A DNA stretch of 64,000 nucleotides, taken from NCBI GenBank assembly GCA_950022655.1, contig OX465579.1, forward strand, positions 20,249,088 to 20,313,087, in the 5' to 3' direction. Source of the stretch: Alentia gelatinosa (taxonomy: Eukaryota; Annelida; Polychaeta; Phyllodocida; Polynoidae). This document shows, piece by piece, positions 1-12,440 of the stretch. The position numbers and the translations under genes are program-made. How positions within the stretch are numbered: position 1 is the stretch's first letter; each line of letters begins with the position of its first letter. The notes beneath the pieces were generated by a model. The model was not told where the DNA came from and did no database searches. It saw nothing but the letters and a program-made list of their open reading frames with translations.

Positions 1-1361
1 GAGGTTAGTATTATTACTATTATGTAAAGTCCTAATTATTTTGGATTACCATGGGAAAGTATTGTAGTGACGTCATGCTAGTTATATCTAAAAGTGCCAG
101 CGTACTCCAGGGGTGAAAATGATACTCCAGCAGCGTATTTCAGGGTGGGTATTTGGTACTATGCAGCGTAGTGAAAGGGTTAAACAACTCGGAAGGGAAT
201 CCTTCCAACCACCCACACCCGGTATTCATATTCTCCTTCTCATGCATCACATTTTCCCCCGTGTTCAATCGCCTTCCGTCCCCCACCGCTATCATAACCC
301 TCGCCTGGCAGTAACGAGTCTCATTATTCTCAAGTTCCCCTTTCGCACAAGCATCTCCGCTACCACCCTCCTCATTAAATACTTTCTTCATTCAATCATC
401 TGCTATATGTTGCAGACTCCTCAATGGTCTTTGTCCATATACATCTAAACATATGTGTAATATAATATCTTGTATAGCCTCATATTTATCGTAAAACAAT
501 ACATCTCTAGATCGCTTGAGGGGATTGTTCCCTAAATACATTAATCTAGCATATGGGAATTGTGCACATGATAATGTATTCCATCATGTGTTGAGTTCCT
601 TTTAAAGAAAGAGAGATAAACATAAATCGTATCATGTGGTTTTCTATTTTGCTATTTATGATTATCAATCTTTATAGAAGACACATGTGCAAGACGATCT
701 TGGAAAGATCATTACATGCATATATATGCGCAATAATATACATATACATGCAAGTATTATTTTTTCTAAATACCCATACACATTTTGGATTGCCCGCTAT
801 AAAGAATTATTTCTATTACAATCAGACAGGGTTCAACAACAGTAGGAGATCTGTGCCAGTATCGCCTGTATAAATCGTAATCGTAGTCGTAGAGTCAGTA
901 TCAATCTTTCAATTAAATACTCACACCTTCTTCCAAGTAGTCTGGAGTTTAGTGTTGTCAGTAGTATACAAAAATGAACCACTTATGCAGGCATTAAACT
1001 CGGACGTCTTGTGTGTGTAGCAGTTTGATAGGTGCTTTGATTACCTCGAGATGTCCTCGTCTTACGGTCGGGTCGATATAGACATAACAGATACTCACTA
1101 TTTGAGGTATTGATTATATTTGAAATACTTTGACATTTTATTGTTTGATATTGTTCTTATTAGATATGAAACAATAAGGATAATACTTGGTATTTATTTT
1201 TGAGACTGACAGATTCCTGCTGTATTGCTGAGATTTTCTTAAGAGGAACAAGATAGTATTCCTCATCTCATCGAAACGCTCTGATAACAATTAAGTCAGT
1301 AAGGACCCAGAAAACACAGTAGAAACAATGTATACACCGCATCCTCAACAATTCTTTGAAA
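1..1361. other. No gene seen
   Basis: Mostly AT-rich single-copy-looking sequence. Short frames only, with no recognisable domains or splice pairs. Confidence 0.55.
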
Positions 1362-1367
1362 CCGTTT

Positions 1368-1664
1368 AAAGCAATTTCCCATTGGCCGATTATTCAGCAC
1401 CAATCTGCAGACGGGAACCACTGATTGATATTTTTGTGTACACTGACGCAAGATCTGTGAATGGAAACAGCCTGGCAATTGAAAGATCATCGATTATTGT
1501 ACATAGATTATGCAATACCACGGATGAACTTGGTCAACGACCGACAGAATGAAAACGCTTCATTTCCATCGGTGAGACTCAAAGTTTCAGCAACGTACAT
1601 TCGGTGGCAACACCGACAGACTTAAAAAGTTGCCCTTTTCGTCTGCTAGTGGAAAATGGCTTTA
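1368..1664. mobile_element. TTTCCATTGGCCGA-family MITE copy
   Basis: The left end aaagcaatttcccattggcc and the right end, read inward taaagccattttccact, are inverted repeats. The interior carries the core cagcaccaatctgcagacgg and the near-end motif gtggcaacaccgacagac, both shared with copies at 13.6 and 27.8 kb. Confidence 0.7.
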
Positions 1665-2064
1665 TGGGTAACTCAAAATATCTCCACTATTTTTATCGGA
1701 AATGGAAACGAAGTTATAGAGTGAATATCGAAGATGATAGGCAGCACCGACCCCTTATCGTCATGCACAAATGTGTAGCATGCACGTCTGTATGCTTTTC
1801 TGTGTGGGATCAAGCTCGTATTTGCACTGAGCGTGTAGACATCACTTCATGATCATTCTTGTTGTCTCGGATGCCTTTGCAAGATTTCTGATCAGATCCC
1901 TGATACATGCTATCGTTCAAAGGCATATTTTTGGCCGTTTTGGTGTATTCAAAAGGTCACCAAGGGCCATACTTAGAGTGCGCAGGCAGAATCTGAAAGA
2001 TTTTCCCGCCCTCACACTATTCCATCTTCTACGCAATAGATTTAAGAAGGGATGCAGGCAAATA

Positions 2065-2078
2065 CCCCCCCCCCCCCC
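2065..2078. repeat. C14 run
   Basis: Uninterrupted cytosine tract followed by caccacc. Confidence 0.95.
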
Positions 2079-2221
2079 ACCACCACTAATTTAGGCATGC
2101 CCCCAATAAATCCCACTCTAATGATTTGCTTCTTGGTGTGCATAATATATGAAGACAAGATGAGGGTGGAATAATGAAATAGGGAAGCGTCCCTTTTTTG
2201 TGCATTTAGATGTGGGTTTGA

Positions 2222-2310
2222 AAACAAGGTATGTCTAAATACACCAAAACAACAAGGAACTAAAACCTAATCCTGCCTTCTTATTATATACCTGGATATG
2301 ATTAAAACGA
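2222..2310. repeat. TTATTATATACCT-ended dispersed repeat copy
   Basis: Shares aaaacaacaaggaac and ttattatatacctgga with the copy at 6290-6375. The 13-mer TTATTATATACCT starts at 2281. Confidence 0.5.
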
Positions 2311-2954
2311 AATTTTCTTTTCGGATACGTGAAAGATAACGAATCACATAGTACAGTCAAACTCTACATTTTCGACACCCCGGGCTAAATGAATTTAATA
2401 AAGCCGACCTGTAAATATGAGTCAGTCGCGCACAGATATATAATAACAGAGGATTCATGCCTGCAGTATATATAGACTTCATTATTAGGATACAGCCGAA
2501 AAGAATTGTGTTTGACTAATAATAACTTTTAAAACACACTGCTTCTGTACCACCCATAGAATAGATTCTGCAGTGAATATCACAAGCTTTTATCGAAGAT
2601 GGCCATCAAAGCAATATGTTTCCTCCCCTTTCATTGTGATAGACGAAACATTCTACATTTGTTCCACATTAAATCTGTTCAACATCCTCAATTTGAATTG
2701 AGCTTACACTAAAGGCAGTTCCTACATTAACTTAGTTTCTTATTCAAGAGGAGTTACCATTACATCAATGCATTACACGAATCATTGAATGACTCTTTGC
2801 CTCTAGCCCTCTGATAACTCTCAGTCACTGAAGTGTACCGTGATGTGATACATATCGCGGAATTTCAATCAATGTTATTCGATTGATGTCATGCTTGGAT
2901 AAACAAGGCACACTCCACTGGTCCTAATAGAGAGAAAAGCGTTAGGGTAAGAAA

Positions 2955-3110
2955 TCGAATTAGAGGGAAACTAGTTCCGCATGGGAGACTTCTGGAGTTT
3001 CAAGGTGAGTAGTCCAAAACTTTACATCACGAAGCCCTAAGCTAGAATTTCCCCACCTGCAGTCGGTATCCCTATCCTTACATACCTTTATATCATGGAA
3101 ATCTATTGTA
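2955..3110. mobile_element. Diverged copy of the 57.0-kb fold-back element
   Basis: Left part attagagggaaactag and right part gtatccctatccttacatac match the ends of the element at 56986-57160. An in-frame ATG followed by an AAG|GTGAGT donor (2981-3010) lies inside it and is therefore not taken as an exon. Confidence 0.45.
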
Positions 3111-3244
3111 TTTTTCATGTCAATTCAATGGCTATCACTCCCGCGTGTTCTTAATGCTACATACATGCATACATACATACTGTGGATTGCCATAAAAGTG
3201 TCTCTGACTGTAAACGTTAACCTTGCAAGGAAAATTGTAGTTAT

Positions 3245-3365
3245 TACTTTTGTCCCATTAAATGTGCCAACGGCTGAGGAAGACGGAAGTATCTATGGAA
3301 GAAAAAGCTGAGAACAGTATCACTATGGGCTCAGTCACTACGTTTTCCTCTTATCATACACCTAG
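3245..3365. repeat. Dispersed repeat copy (gaga-cagtatcac / cactacgttttcctc type)
   Basis: The segment gagaacagtatcactatggg followed by cagtcactacgttttcctc and a tcatacaccta end recurs in diverged form at about 13475-13535 and 57710-57755. Function unknown. Confidence 0.45.
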
Positions 3366-3454
3366 ATAGCACTTTTTAAAAAGCGCCATTCTATTCTTAC
3401 TAAATCATTGGTTTATAGCTCATTCACTATGTACTGCACTCCTAGTAGCGGGTA

Positions 3455-3597
3455 TTATCTCACCCCAGATATTTTTTCTCCATAGATTTAACATCGGAAA
3501 CTCGTATCTAACACCCATTAGATATTTAAGAAAAATATCCAATGGGGGATAATGTCACAAATGTTAGCCCATTAGTCAATATTAAGGGTGAGATAAA
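3455..3597. mobile_element. TTTATCTCACCCC-type MITE
   Basis: Ends TTATCTCACCCC and GGGTGAGATAAA in inverted orientation. The interior carries tcacaaatgttagcc, shared with the copies at 12.3 and 38.7 kb. It directly precedes a long hairpin. Confidence 0.65.
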
Positions 3598-3601
3598 TTC
3601 A

Positions 3602-3743
3602 GAAACCCATTCAAGTTTAGGGTCAGAGCTCGATCCCATCTCATTTGAATCACGTAGTAATTCACTCGGCTTCGCCTTGTGAATTACTACGTGATTCAAA
3701 CTCGATGGGATACGGGCTCAGACCCTAAACTTTCATGGGTTTC
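3602..3743. repeat. Long hairpin (64-bp arms)
   Basis: Left arm 3602-3665 and right arm 3679-3743 are near-perfect inverted repeats around the loop tcggcttcgcctt. The loop consensus cactcg-tt-gcct-gtga recurs at 17.74 and 38.79 kb, so it is part of a fold-back element family. Confidence 0.8.
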
Positions 3744-5938
3744 CTCTATAGTATTTCATGGGAATTCGGCCATAGGTATTTAGTAATAAAGGCTACGGAT
3801 GATTAAGTAAGGCCTTACAGGAGGAAGATACACAGAGCCAGGGTAAGAGCTAGCAGAGCGCCTTGGATAACAAACGGAAATCCCGAGTAAAAGAAGTGTG
3901 AGGAAGGAGAGCAGAATAGCAGGTTGCTGGATAATTGGCGGTGGCGGGCCGTAAAAGAGGATGCAGTGACAGGAGACGGGGTGCCCGGGTAAGAATAGGG
4001 AGAGCTATGGTGTCCGGTACTAAATCACAGTGCGCCGACGCCCCACAAACACCCCGAATCACACCCTCAGGGTACAGTGGGGAGTGCTGGGTGTGTCCTA
4101 CGTGCGATGGGTGTTGAGTACGGGGAGGGCATTATGTGGAAACTATAGACCTTATTGAGGTTAGGTTTAAAGCATTGCGGTAAAAAAAACTTCACTGAAG
4201 GAAATGCACACATGAATATAGAACGTGCATTTACATTGAAACTATCTAATATATCTCAAATTGATTTATTGGCTTAGTTTTCATTATGCTGAATCCAGCT
4301 ATTTCAATTGTACATGGTAAAACGTAAAGATTATTTTGTGCCACATTCATTTTGGAGATAACACACTGATAAGTTGCACACTGACCGGTAGTGGAAGATC
4401 TACAGTATGTATAACTGCTGGGCACTAATAAAAAAATCGTACAAAGTGTTTTATCATTATTTGTAGCAGTGTCACATTTCCAGTGTTACATCTACCGTGC
4501 ACAGTATTGGCGATGTTTTCATGGCCATTGAAGTCATTTCCTGGAAGTAGTACTTTGATTTAGTGGACACGTGAATATGTGGTATTTCCTCCTGATGATT
4601 CTGATTATTGAATTTTTTTACCCATAAACTATTTGCTACCTTTGGGCAATCAATCGTCAGGTGAAACCCACTATACAAATCTCAGGCCGATGGTTTCTAT
4701 CCCCAGCATTTTGCAATGCCGAACGACCAGGCAACTTTCTTTACTCACCGATTAAATGTCTCCAGGTGCATTTAATCTTTGAAGATAAAATCACAAGTGC
4801 CACTGCCCGACGAATGATTTTACAGTGATCGCATTATCGGTTGACATTCAGTTGTCAAGTGAAAGTGCCGCATTTACAAGATGGCGGTCCCAAGTGCCCA
4901 AGCTTATAGCCGTCTATATAGGGCTCAGTCTACCGTGAGGATAAAAGGATGGTCTGTGGTTCCACAAGGTTTAGTACACCGCCTGGAGGACAGAGAGACT
5001 GGGGTCGGGTTGTGGTAGTCATGCCTTGTATTACAAGCGTGTTCCTGGGCGGAGCGGGGGGAGATGAGGGGAGTCCTGGGCTGGCCCGGAACGTGGTCTG
5101 ACAACACCATGGATTAGAGGCGGTAGAGTGTGGTATATAGGGCCAGCAGGGATCGGCAGCCTACTGACACTCTGTAATCAACTAGGATTGACTACGAGCT
5201 CAACCCCCCTGCTGTACTACCACCCTGAAAAGCCCCTTCCCTGGGGAAGGGGGTGAGAGCGGGGAGAGTGAGAAGCCACCAGATGTCAGCCCAGAAGCCA
5301 CTCTCATTGCTGAAAGCAGTCGTCGAATTCGGGGCCTGTCAGCGCGGCGCAGATGTTGGATGGCTCAGAGGGTGGATCATTAATACATCGGAAATTATGT
5401 GCGTTTTTTTTCTTCTCCATTATTACCCTGGGGCTGGCTTGGATAAAAACAGTTGCTACAGTTGCTACATCAAAACACCTCCCTCCTTATATATCTAGTT
5501 TGCTTGGTTAATACACATCTTAACCATCAAGGGCTCTTGCTCGTAATTACTTTATTATTTCAAGTTTTTTCTTTTTCATACTTCTCTCATCGTCTGTCCT
5601 TTGTGGGGCTAGGACTGGGAACTAAAACTGATGTATACGATTGGCAAATAACACATTGTCAGTCCACCCCCGGCGCTACAGTCGTGCATGCAGATGCAAA
5701 ACGTGGATCAGTGAGTAACTCTGAATCCCAGGCAGCTCTCAGCACTCATTGTCTCTGCGCCAGGAAAATAAGTGCGGCGGAAAGCCTGCTTCATTTTTTT
5801 CCTCCCTCCGCCTCTCCCTCCCCCCTCTCTTCTCGTCTGTCCTTAATTGAATCAGAAAGGCGAGGTTCTGGGGGAAATCTGTGTCACGTCGGCGGGCGGT
5901 GTGAGTGTTCATCATCCCATCAGCACGGCTGTCTTCAG
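3744..5938. other. No gene seen
   Basis: Unique-looking sequence with somewhat GC-richer patches at 3920-4110 and 4960-5330. No convincing exon or repeat family. Confidence 0.5.
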
Positions 5939-5943
5939 CCCCT

Positions 5944-5961
5944 CCCCCCCCCCCCCCCCCC
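5944..5961. repeat. C18 run
   Basis: Uninterrupted cytosine tract within the longest non-transposon frame of the left arm. Confidence 0.95.
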
Positions 5962-6289
5962 ACCGGCGCCCGAGCTGCTCACCGCTAGAGGCGCTGGCAA
6001 AATGCCCCCTGTGTACCCAATGAGCAAATCAGCAGTGTGGCCCACTCCCATCAAATCTACCCTTAAACTGACCCACACTGCCAATCATCGTTATATACCT
6101 ATGCGTACCTATGTCTAATTTTAACTGGCATGCTATACGGATTCCGTTCGTCATAGAGTGACGAAATGATATTCATACGTCCTTCCGTACCACGTGACTT
6201 GTTCAAAAATGGAATATTTATTGATTTCTAGGTATGTGTTGTTTTGCTTCGGAAATATTTTCTGAGTTCGAAGAACATGGTGACCATTT

Positions 6290-6375
6290 CCGACTAAAAC
6301 AACAAGGAACAAATGTAATTCAGATGCACTCACTATGTCTCCTCGTTATTATATACCTTGAAATGATTAAAAATT
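6290..6375. repeat. TTATTATATACCT-ended dispersed repeat copy
   Basis: Contains aaaacaacaaggaac, cactatgtctcctcg and TTATTATATACCT (6346-6358), followed by gaaatgattaaaa, like the 2.2-kb copy. Confidence 0.5.
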
Positions 6376-6870
6376 CCATTTTAAACAAGTCGTATGGTAT
6401 GGAGAGCACGAATTGCTAGTCCGTGCACAGTGTGCAGAATGAAATCTCTACAGTCAACGCATTCAAGCACAGGTATATGTTACTCTATACCTCTTTAGAT
6501 GTCCGTCTCTCTGAGTGTCCCATATTCCTGTTTATCATCCACCTTTACAATACCGTACAATACAAATATGGTGTATGCGCTGTGTTGCTATGAATCCCGC
6601 ATACAGAAAAAAAGTCTATATAAAAAAGATAGTGGCTAACTAAAGCGGAATAATGTCTGCATGCAACCTGTCAGGGAAAGGTGAATAATAAATACAGTAT
6701 AGACTGGCTCAGATAAAAAGAGGTTGTATGCTCATCGGAGTTTATTCTACCCAATTTCCTTGCAAGCGCGCAGACATTTCTGCGGCCAAATTCCTCAGAG
6801 CAGACTACTGCTTGTATCTGAAACCAGTCAATAGTGTGCATATATCTCCCTCTCTGCCCTATACATAAAC

Positions 6871-7150
6871 AATAATCGATGGTTTTGTGGACAAGCGACC
6901 GTAGACCACAAGAGGGCTGAATACGGTATTACGAGGTCAACCACGAGTGATTATATCAATAGGCCCTATTTTCTTGCTCTATAGCACAAAGGGGCTACTT
7001 TCCCGTGTACAAGGGCTTCGATGTCATATACCATGGATTTGAGTCCGTATACCATGGCTATGGTATCTGATATCTTAAATAATGGGTAATGGTTTACTGA
7101 ATCCCCATACATTCTCAATGGGGACTTTGTATATACGATTGATAATAATT
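6871..7150 (+). mobile_element. AATCGATGGTTTTGTGGAC-family element, diverged copy
   Basis: Begins aataatcgatggttttgtgg, continues through a decayed hairpin, then ctatagcacaaaggggct, two gtataccatgg blocks and ctttgtatatacgatt. The order matches the fuller copy at 62951-63345. Confidence 0.65.
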
Positions 7151-8567
7151 ACGATCATACCGTTCAGAAGCCACTCCTTCTCTCGGTCGTGCTTCTTTGT
7201 TCACAGGCCCTCACGTTTACCCTTCCTCTCTCCAAGTAATGATCTTTCCGACGTAGAATTGTCCGTACTGGATGAAAGTCTAGCGCACGCGGGGCCTGTC
7301 CGTAAACTGGGGCATGGTCTTATACTGAAATCTGAGCAGTAAAAGCTCACGTTCACCCACACAAAAAGCAGACCCATTATTTGATGATAAGGACTAACGT
7401 TTTGTCGGAACGTAAGCGACTTTAACGTGGGACGGAAGCCGATACGACAATAGTGTGCCGTGCAAACCTTGATAAGATCTAGGGAAGGCAGTCAGAATCG
7501 ATCCTCGAACAAAGCGTTGTGCCAATTGACAATACATGAAATGTGTGTTAATCTAATCGGGACCGATGGAGGGAGGGCCCGCGAGGGGCATAATTCACAA
7601 CTGTTGTTGGTGGCGCCGTCTAAAGCCAGTGGCGAGTCTGTAGAACAGGAAATACCGCCTGCATCCATATTATAGAATTTCACTCCGAGGATAGTAAAAC
7701 ATTAACGACAGAGACGACACAGAGACAAAAATATTAATCACCATCTAATGTGTTTCCTATGTCATGCCCTCAAACTGTGTCAGACAGGGATTTTTGTCCA
7801 CCTTGCATGACATTATCTAATAACTTTCGTTAAAATAATCCAACATCAAAGCTTGCCGCTGAAATCAGATGTAATAGCGCGAGGGGGTTGGAAAGTGATT
7901 TATTTAGAAAGCAAATGATTCGGGAAATCCGGGATTTCATAGTCTACTGCTGAGGGGTGCCAATGAATTCCTTGTATTGCTGACAGGGAATTGGCTGAAG
8001 AACCCGGCACAGGACTTGCTGTGTTTGAATGGGCCGTTACAAGCTTTGGGAAATCGAATTATTGCACCTTAATGTACTTGCCCTGGAGGCTGCCCAGCGA
8101 TGATCTCATTTTACATAATCCATAAATCTGATTCAATTTTCCCCCGAAGAACAAAGAAGCGGCACAGTGATAAAACCACGACGCCTTGTCTTCATAGGAA
8201 GTCAAATTTGAACTCAGAAACGAATCCAGGCACATTAATGTACGTGCGCGGCCCTCCCCCGCAACCACCCGCACACGCGCCGCCACCGCCGCAGATGTTT
8301 TTTTCTTGTTCTCTGCATAATCCCGAATTCCCATCACGGTACGTTTGGGAAACATCCCGATTTACTAATCGGAACTGACAGTTGGGCCGCGAAATGGATG
8401 GAAGGTCTTTCTATGGGATAGAAGCAGTGCCGAATCATCCAGACTGGGAGAATCATCGGGTGGAAAAATTGCCCGCGTCCTCTTTCTCTTCACTGTTTAG
8501 ATTTAAACTCCCAGTCCCAGAGGTGTGTGTGTCAAGGGGGGGAGGCTGGTGATGATGTTCTTGCTAT
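7151..8567. other. No gene seen
   Basis: Unique-looking sequence. Nothing recognisable apart from simple CpG-rich bits near 8240-8300. Confidence 0.5.
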
Positions 8568-8852
8568 AACCGCGTTTCCATTGGCCGACGATGGTGTTTT
8601 TGAGACTGTATGTCGGTATCAATTTGTCGGTGAGGGTGCAACATATGGTTCCCGATTGCTTTTAGTATACTGACGTCAGATCGGTGAAAGGAATCCAAAC
8701 CTGCAGAAAAATCTCGGAGTTTCATTTGTCATAGATTATATTTGCCATAGATTATGTAACAAGGCCCCCACCACCGGTGTTGATTTTTTCACATACTTTT
8801 AGCGTGTTTAAGAAAATAGCCGCCATTTTCGTCGGCCAATGGAAACGAGGTT
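8568..8852. mobile_element. MITE of the TTTCCATTGGCCGA family
   Basis: 22-bp terminal inverted repeats with one mismatch: aaccgcgtttccattggcc at the left and aacctcgtttccattggcc at the right read inward. The interior holds the family motif gttcccgatt and a gacgtcagatcggtgaa segment also seen in other copies. No ORF. Confidence 0.75.
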
Positions 8853-9069
8853 TAAAACTCTATTGATGACACCACTGACTGTACCTTGGTACCAAATAAT
8901 CAGTGAGTGTGAATTGTATGCAAGGTTTCTACTATATTTAAGGATCACCGGCGGAATCAGAGTATTTCAAATCTGTCAGTCTGTGAGGTAATCCGTCAGT
9001 GGTGACCTTCTTACATAATCTATGCCAAATTTATCGATGAACATTCACTTCATGTCTCGTTTCCATTCA

Positions 9070-9165
9070 CCAATCTGGGGTTGGAATATCAGAAATATCT
9101 ATCAGTGGTTTCCGACTGCAGATAGATGCCGAACAATCGGCCAATGGAAACGGTCCTTATCATGA
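9070..9165 (-). mobile_element. Partial TTTCCATTGGCCGA-family copy, reverse
   Basis: Contains tggtttccgactgcagata and ends atcggccaatggaaacgg, the reverse complement of the family's left end. Confidence 0.5.
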
Positions 9166-9379
9166 AATATTAACCGTCGATAAGTAAGCGAAGAGGATCC
9201 GGCGCCAAACAAACAGGTCCTCATGTGAACGTCTGCGCCTGCGCAATGGGAGTGATTCACGTCCGGCTGAATGTCGTCTGCTTGGAAACTGCGTCCTGCC
9301 TCTATTATCGCCCAAGATGTATACGTTAGATATATCACAAGAGCAGAGTGTACCTTCCCGTGGCGAAAATGGAGAACGA

Positions 9380-9560
9380 GTTCCCAATGTTAAGCCGATG
9401 GGACAAAAATACCAAGGTTAAGATAAATAATAATAATAAGACCGTACGAGGTCTTTCGATGCAAAAATACGGCCAGACACCGCAGGCGAAAGGCCTATTT
9501 TTGCGTCAAAGAACCGAGAACGGCATCCCTACGGGCACAATAACTATGTTTTCTCACATT
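9380..9560. mobile_element. Composite fold-back remnant
   Basis: 9389-9410 (cccaatgttaagccgatggg) matches the core of the TTTTATCCTACCCC family. 9455-9510 is a hairpin with gatgcaaaaatacggcc opposite ggcctatttttgcgtc. No ORF. Confidence 0.45.
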
Positions 9561-9605
9561 ACTGTCTTCCTCAGCCGGATTTCATGTGGAGTGAAAAAAT
9601 ATTAA

Positions 9606-11304
9606 TCAGCTCAACCGAGACATTTTTGAATGAATATCGAAGTACAGCTGATGCTTTATATTGCAGAGAAAACAAAAAGAGGAAGTAAGGAAAGAAATGT
9701 CTAATGCATGTACATGAATGATATCACATTAAGATAATGTACAAATAGGGAAATAAAGGATAAAAGCTCATTTACAGAAAGATAGGGATTGAAGGGATAT
9801 CAAGAGAAAACGATTTGAAAGCACTTATGTTGTTCATTCTAGAAAGCTAAGTGGATTGAACATTAGTATATAGATCGCAAGGAATCTGCTTGGACGGATG
9901 ATTGTTATCGTCTAAAAGGCACCAGGTGGCGCCATTCTAAATTGTCGGATATGCATTGAAGGAGATAGAGAGGACGGGAAGGATAAAATATGTGTATGTG
10001 TGGTAGAAAGCGACAAGGTAGCTAGTGTTCTTGAAAGGTCAGATTTCACCCTGCACATTGAGCGCAGATGTCAAGAAGGCCCTGCATTACCTGTAGTGTG
10101 TGATCCTGCCGATCATGTCGCTGCAGGCGTTCATGCCCCTTCCCTCGCTCTCCAAGCATAGACCATGTCCCCTGCTTGTATCTCTATTCCATGGTACCTA
10201 TTTGGAGCAGAATTTGCCCCTCATGCCAACTTTCTATATTTCTTGATTTCTAAGACCGTTGAGATGTATTTTGTGTTCTACTTGTAAAGGAGAGATACAC
10301 TTATATCATCATACACTCTTTCCTAGTATTTGTGTTATCAAATAAGGCTTAGTCTCTGGGATTACTTTCGAAGTGTCAGTTTCTTCAAGTAGGGACACAT
10401 ATAGATTTGTAGTGAAGGAGGGACCACTGGGTTGTGAGGGATAATCATTTGCGACGACTGTTCTTTCCCCACTAACAATATATTCGGGATTCGTTTTTCA
10501 TCTGTTTGACCACGACATTGTTTTGTTGCCCTTATCCAGTTTCTGCTATATCACGTGACTGGTTGGGAGCAGGGATAAGTAACCCCGAGCGCCACCAAGG
10601 ATCTGCGGGGAGAGTTCCCCCTCCCCCTCCCCGACATGTTTTTGCCTACAGGGCAGGATAAGAGTCAGCCTGAGAAAGGTCCGTGTAGGTGGAGCCACAG
10701 GTGTCACACGCACAGGTAATTAGCACCCCCTGGCGGGAGGTGACCCCTCGGACAGGCCAGCCTCATTACTGCCCTCTGAGCCGCTCCCATTCAGGTAATA
10801 TCCGATGGGGATCGGCGCGGCATAGCTTGCCATAATGGATTCCTCGCTGGAGCTCCAGGCTTTTTGGATGGGCGCTCCACTTTGTGATCTACCTCCGGTC
10901 GGCGACCTTCATCCCTGTACACACTAGGCGCCCCTGTGTCTCTCGGGCCCGGGATATCCGGGCTTTGTACTCGGTGATGAAGGCACTTTTAGTCCGGGAG
11001 AGAGTACGGCTCTTTAGTTAACGGGAGAGACTGGCCCAGCCCGCCGGCACAGCCCTTATGGGACATGTTCATAGGGCTCTGTAGTATGGTGTTCTTTGAG
11101 TGATCAGTTGATTGTCTCTGGCTGGGACACCTATTGGCACATTAAAGCTGCAGGGATGAGATGTCAGAGGGGGGGGGGAGGAGCAGCAGGTCCAGGTGGG
11201 GTGGGGGACTAATCATTGCCCCTTCAATGGGAGCATGACTGCAAGGCATCGTGGCTTAATTATAGCGCGAGCTCCGACTCTTACCATGACCTAGTGTTAC
11301 GGGC
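9606..11304. other. No gene seen; GC-richer half
   Basis: 10540-11290 is GC-richer than its surroundings with a G10 run at 11169-11178. No coding signal was recognised. Confidence 0.45.
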
Positions 11305-11425
11305 CTACGACGCATGCGTTAAATCTTCCAGCATTCTCTGCACGACTTCAGCGTTCATTTGACATAAAAGCTTGCTGAGTGGTGGATCCTTTCCTCTCCA
11401 GAGTATTTGCCACGCGCCAGCGAGA
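11305..11425 (-). other. Possible terminal exon
   Basis: On the minus strand a strong acceptor (tatttctctttcattgcag) precedes a frame of 39 codons ending in TAG at 11307-11305. The reading includes PPLSKLLCQMN and VVQRMLEDL, protein-like but unrecognised. No poly(A) signal was seen soon after. Weak candidate. Confidence 0.22.
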
Positions 11426-12194
11426 CTGCAATGAAAGAGAAATATACACATGTATAGGCAGAGCTTATAGAGAACGATTGTTTCCAAGATAATGCGCCAC
11501 ACTTCCAGCACTTAATATTTACGAACATATGTAATTACTTACCCACTACTTTTCTCATAGTATCCTTGACAGTGGATTTGGAAATGGTGATTTGATAGAG
11601 TTACTCAGCGATTTATCCTTAAACATTAGTTGGGGTAATAAAGGAAGTATTGTATAAGAATACGCATACTTCTTCAATCATTAACTAGTTAGAATTGCAC
11701 TATAGGGACGTACACAGTGAGAGGGAGTTTGGGGTGACAATGTTTTGGAAATTTTGCGTAAGTCCTTTGCGTCCACGATGGACAGGAGAGATGGGAGGGG
11801 GGGGCGAATTTCTCAGAAGATTTGCGTACGTGTACTTTATGGACAGCCCCACTGTGTAAGTGTGGCCGTTTTTCACAGGAATTGCCAGTGACCGCAGTAG
11901 CTCTATACGGGAGGGGTTAGTAGTAGGGCCTGCCGGATTGTGTGCAGATTGTCATTCTGGGCATGCGCTTATTACAGAGACTGCACACCCTCATCACGCG
12001 ATCATTAGGCGTCTTCCCTGCAGCCTCCAGCATCCTGGGGAGGCAGGTGTTGGAGGCTGAGGAGTGGCCACCGATTCACGCAAATTAAGGTGCGCCATTT
12101 CTCACATGGCTTGTAGTGACCACCAGACACTACAGCAATATAGACCTGCTCCAATGCAACAAGAAGGAACTGCATCTAGATGCATAGCCACTGA

Positions 12195-12440
12195 AAATAT
12201 GCTATGATTTTTGGTTGAAGAGTAATCTCATGAGGCAAAACCAAGTGATATCACGTAGCAAACCAAAATGAACGGTATATTTTCAGAAGCTTCGGATCGA
12301 ATGTATTTCAGATTTTATCTCATCCCTATGACTGACTAAGCGGCTAATGTTTGTGACATTATCGTCCATAGAGTATTTCGTTTTACAATACTCCATGGGT
12401 GTTGAGTAGGAGTTCCCAATTTTAAGTCTATGGGAAAAAA
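12195..12440 (-). mobile_element. TTTATCTCACCCC-family copy with hairpin, reverse
   Basis: Read on the minus strand it gives cacaaacattagcc, then GGGATGAGATAAAATCT, then gaaaatataccgttcatttt and ggtttgctac, collinear with 38700-38800. 12370-12440 adds the ttccaatactcc and cccaattttaagtctatggg module, also found at 53.88 kb. Confidence 0.6.

Noticed and set aside
2981..3010. ATG exon ending in a perfect AAG|GTGAGT donor
   Set aside because: It sits in a diverged copy of the fold-back element at 57.0 kb, so it is likely chance.
5453..6118. 221-codon + strand ORF
   Set aside because: It crosses a C18 run and has no recognisable domain or codon pattern. Probably chance.
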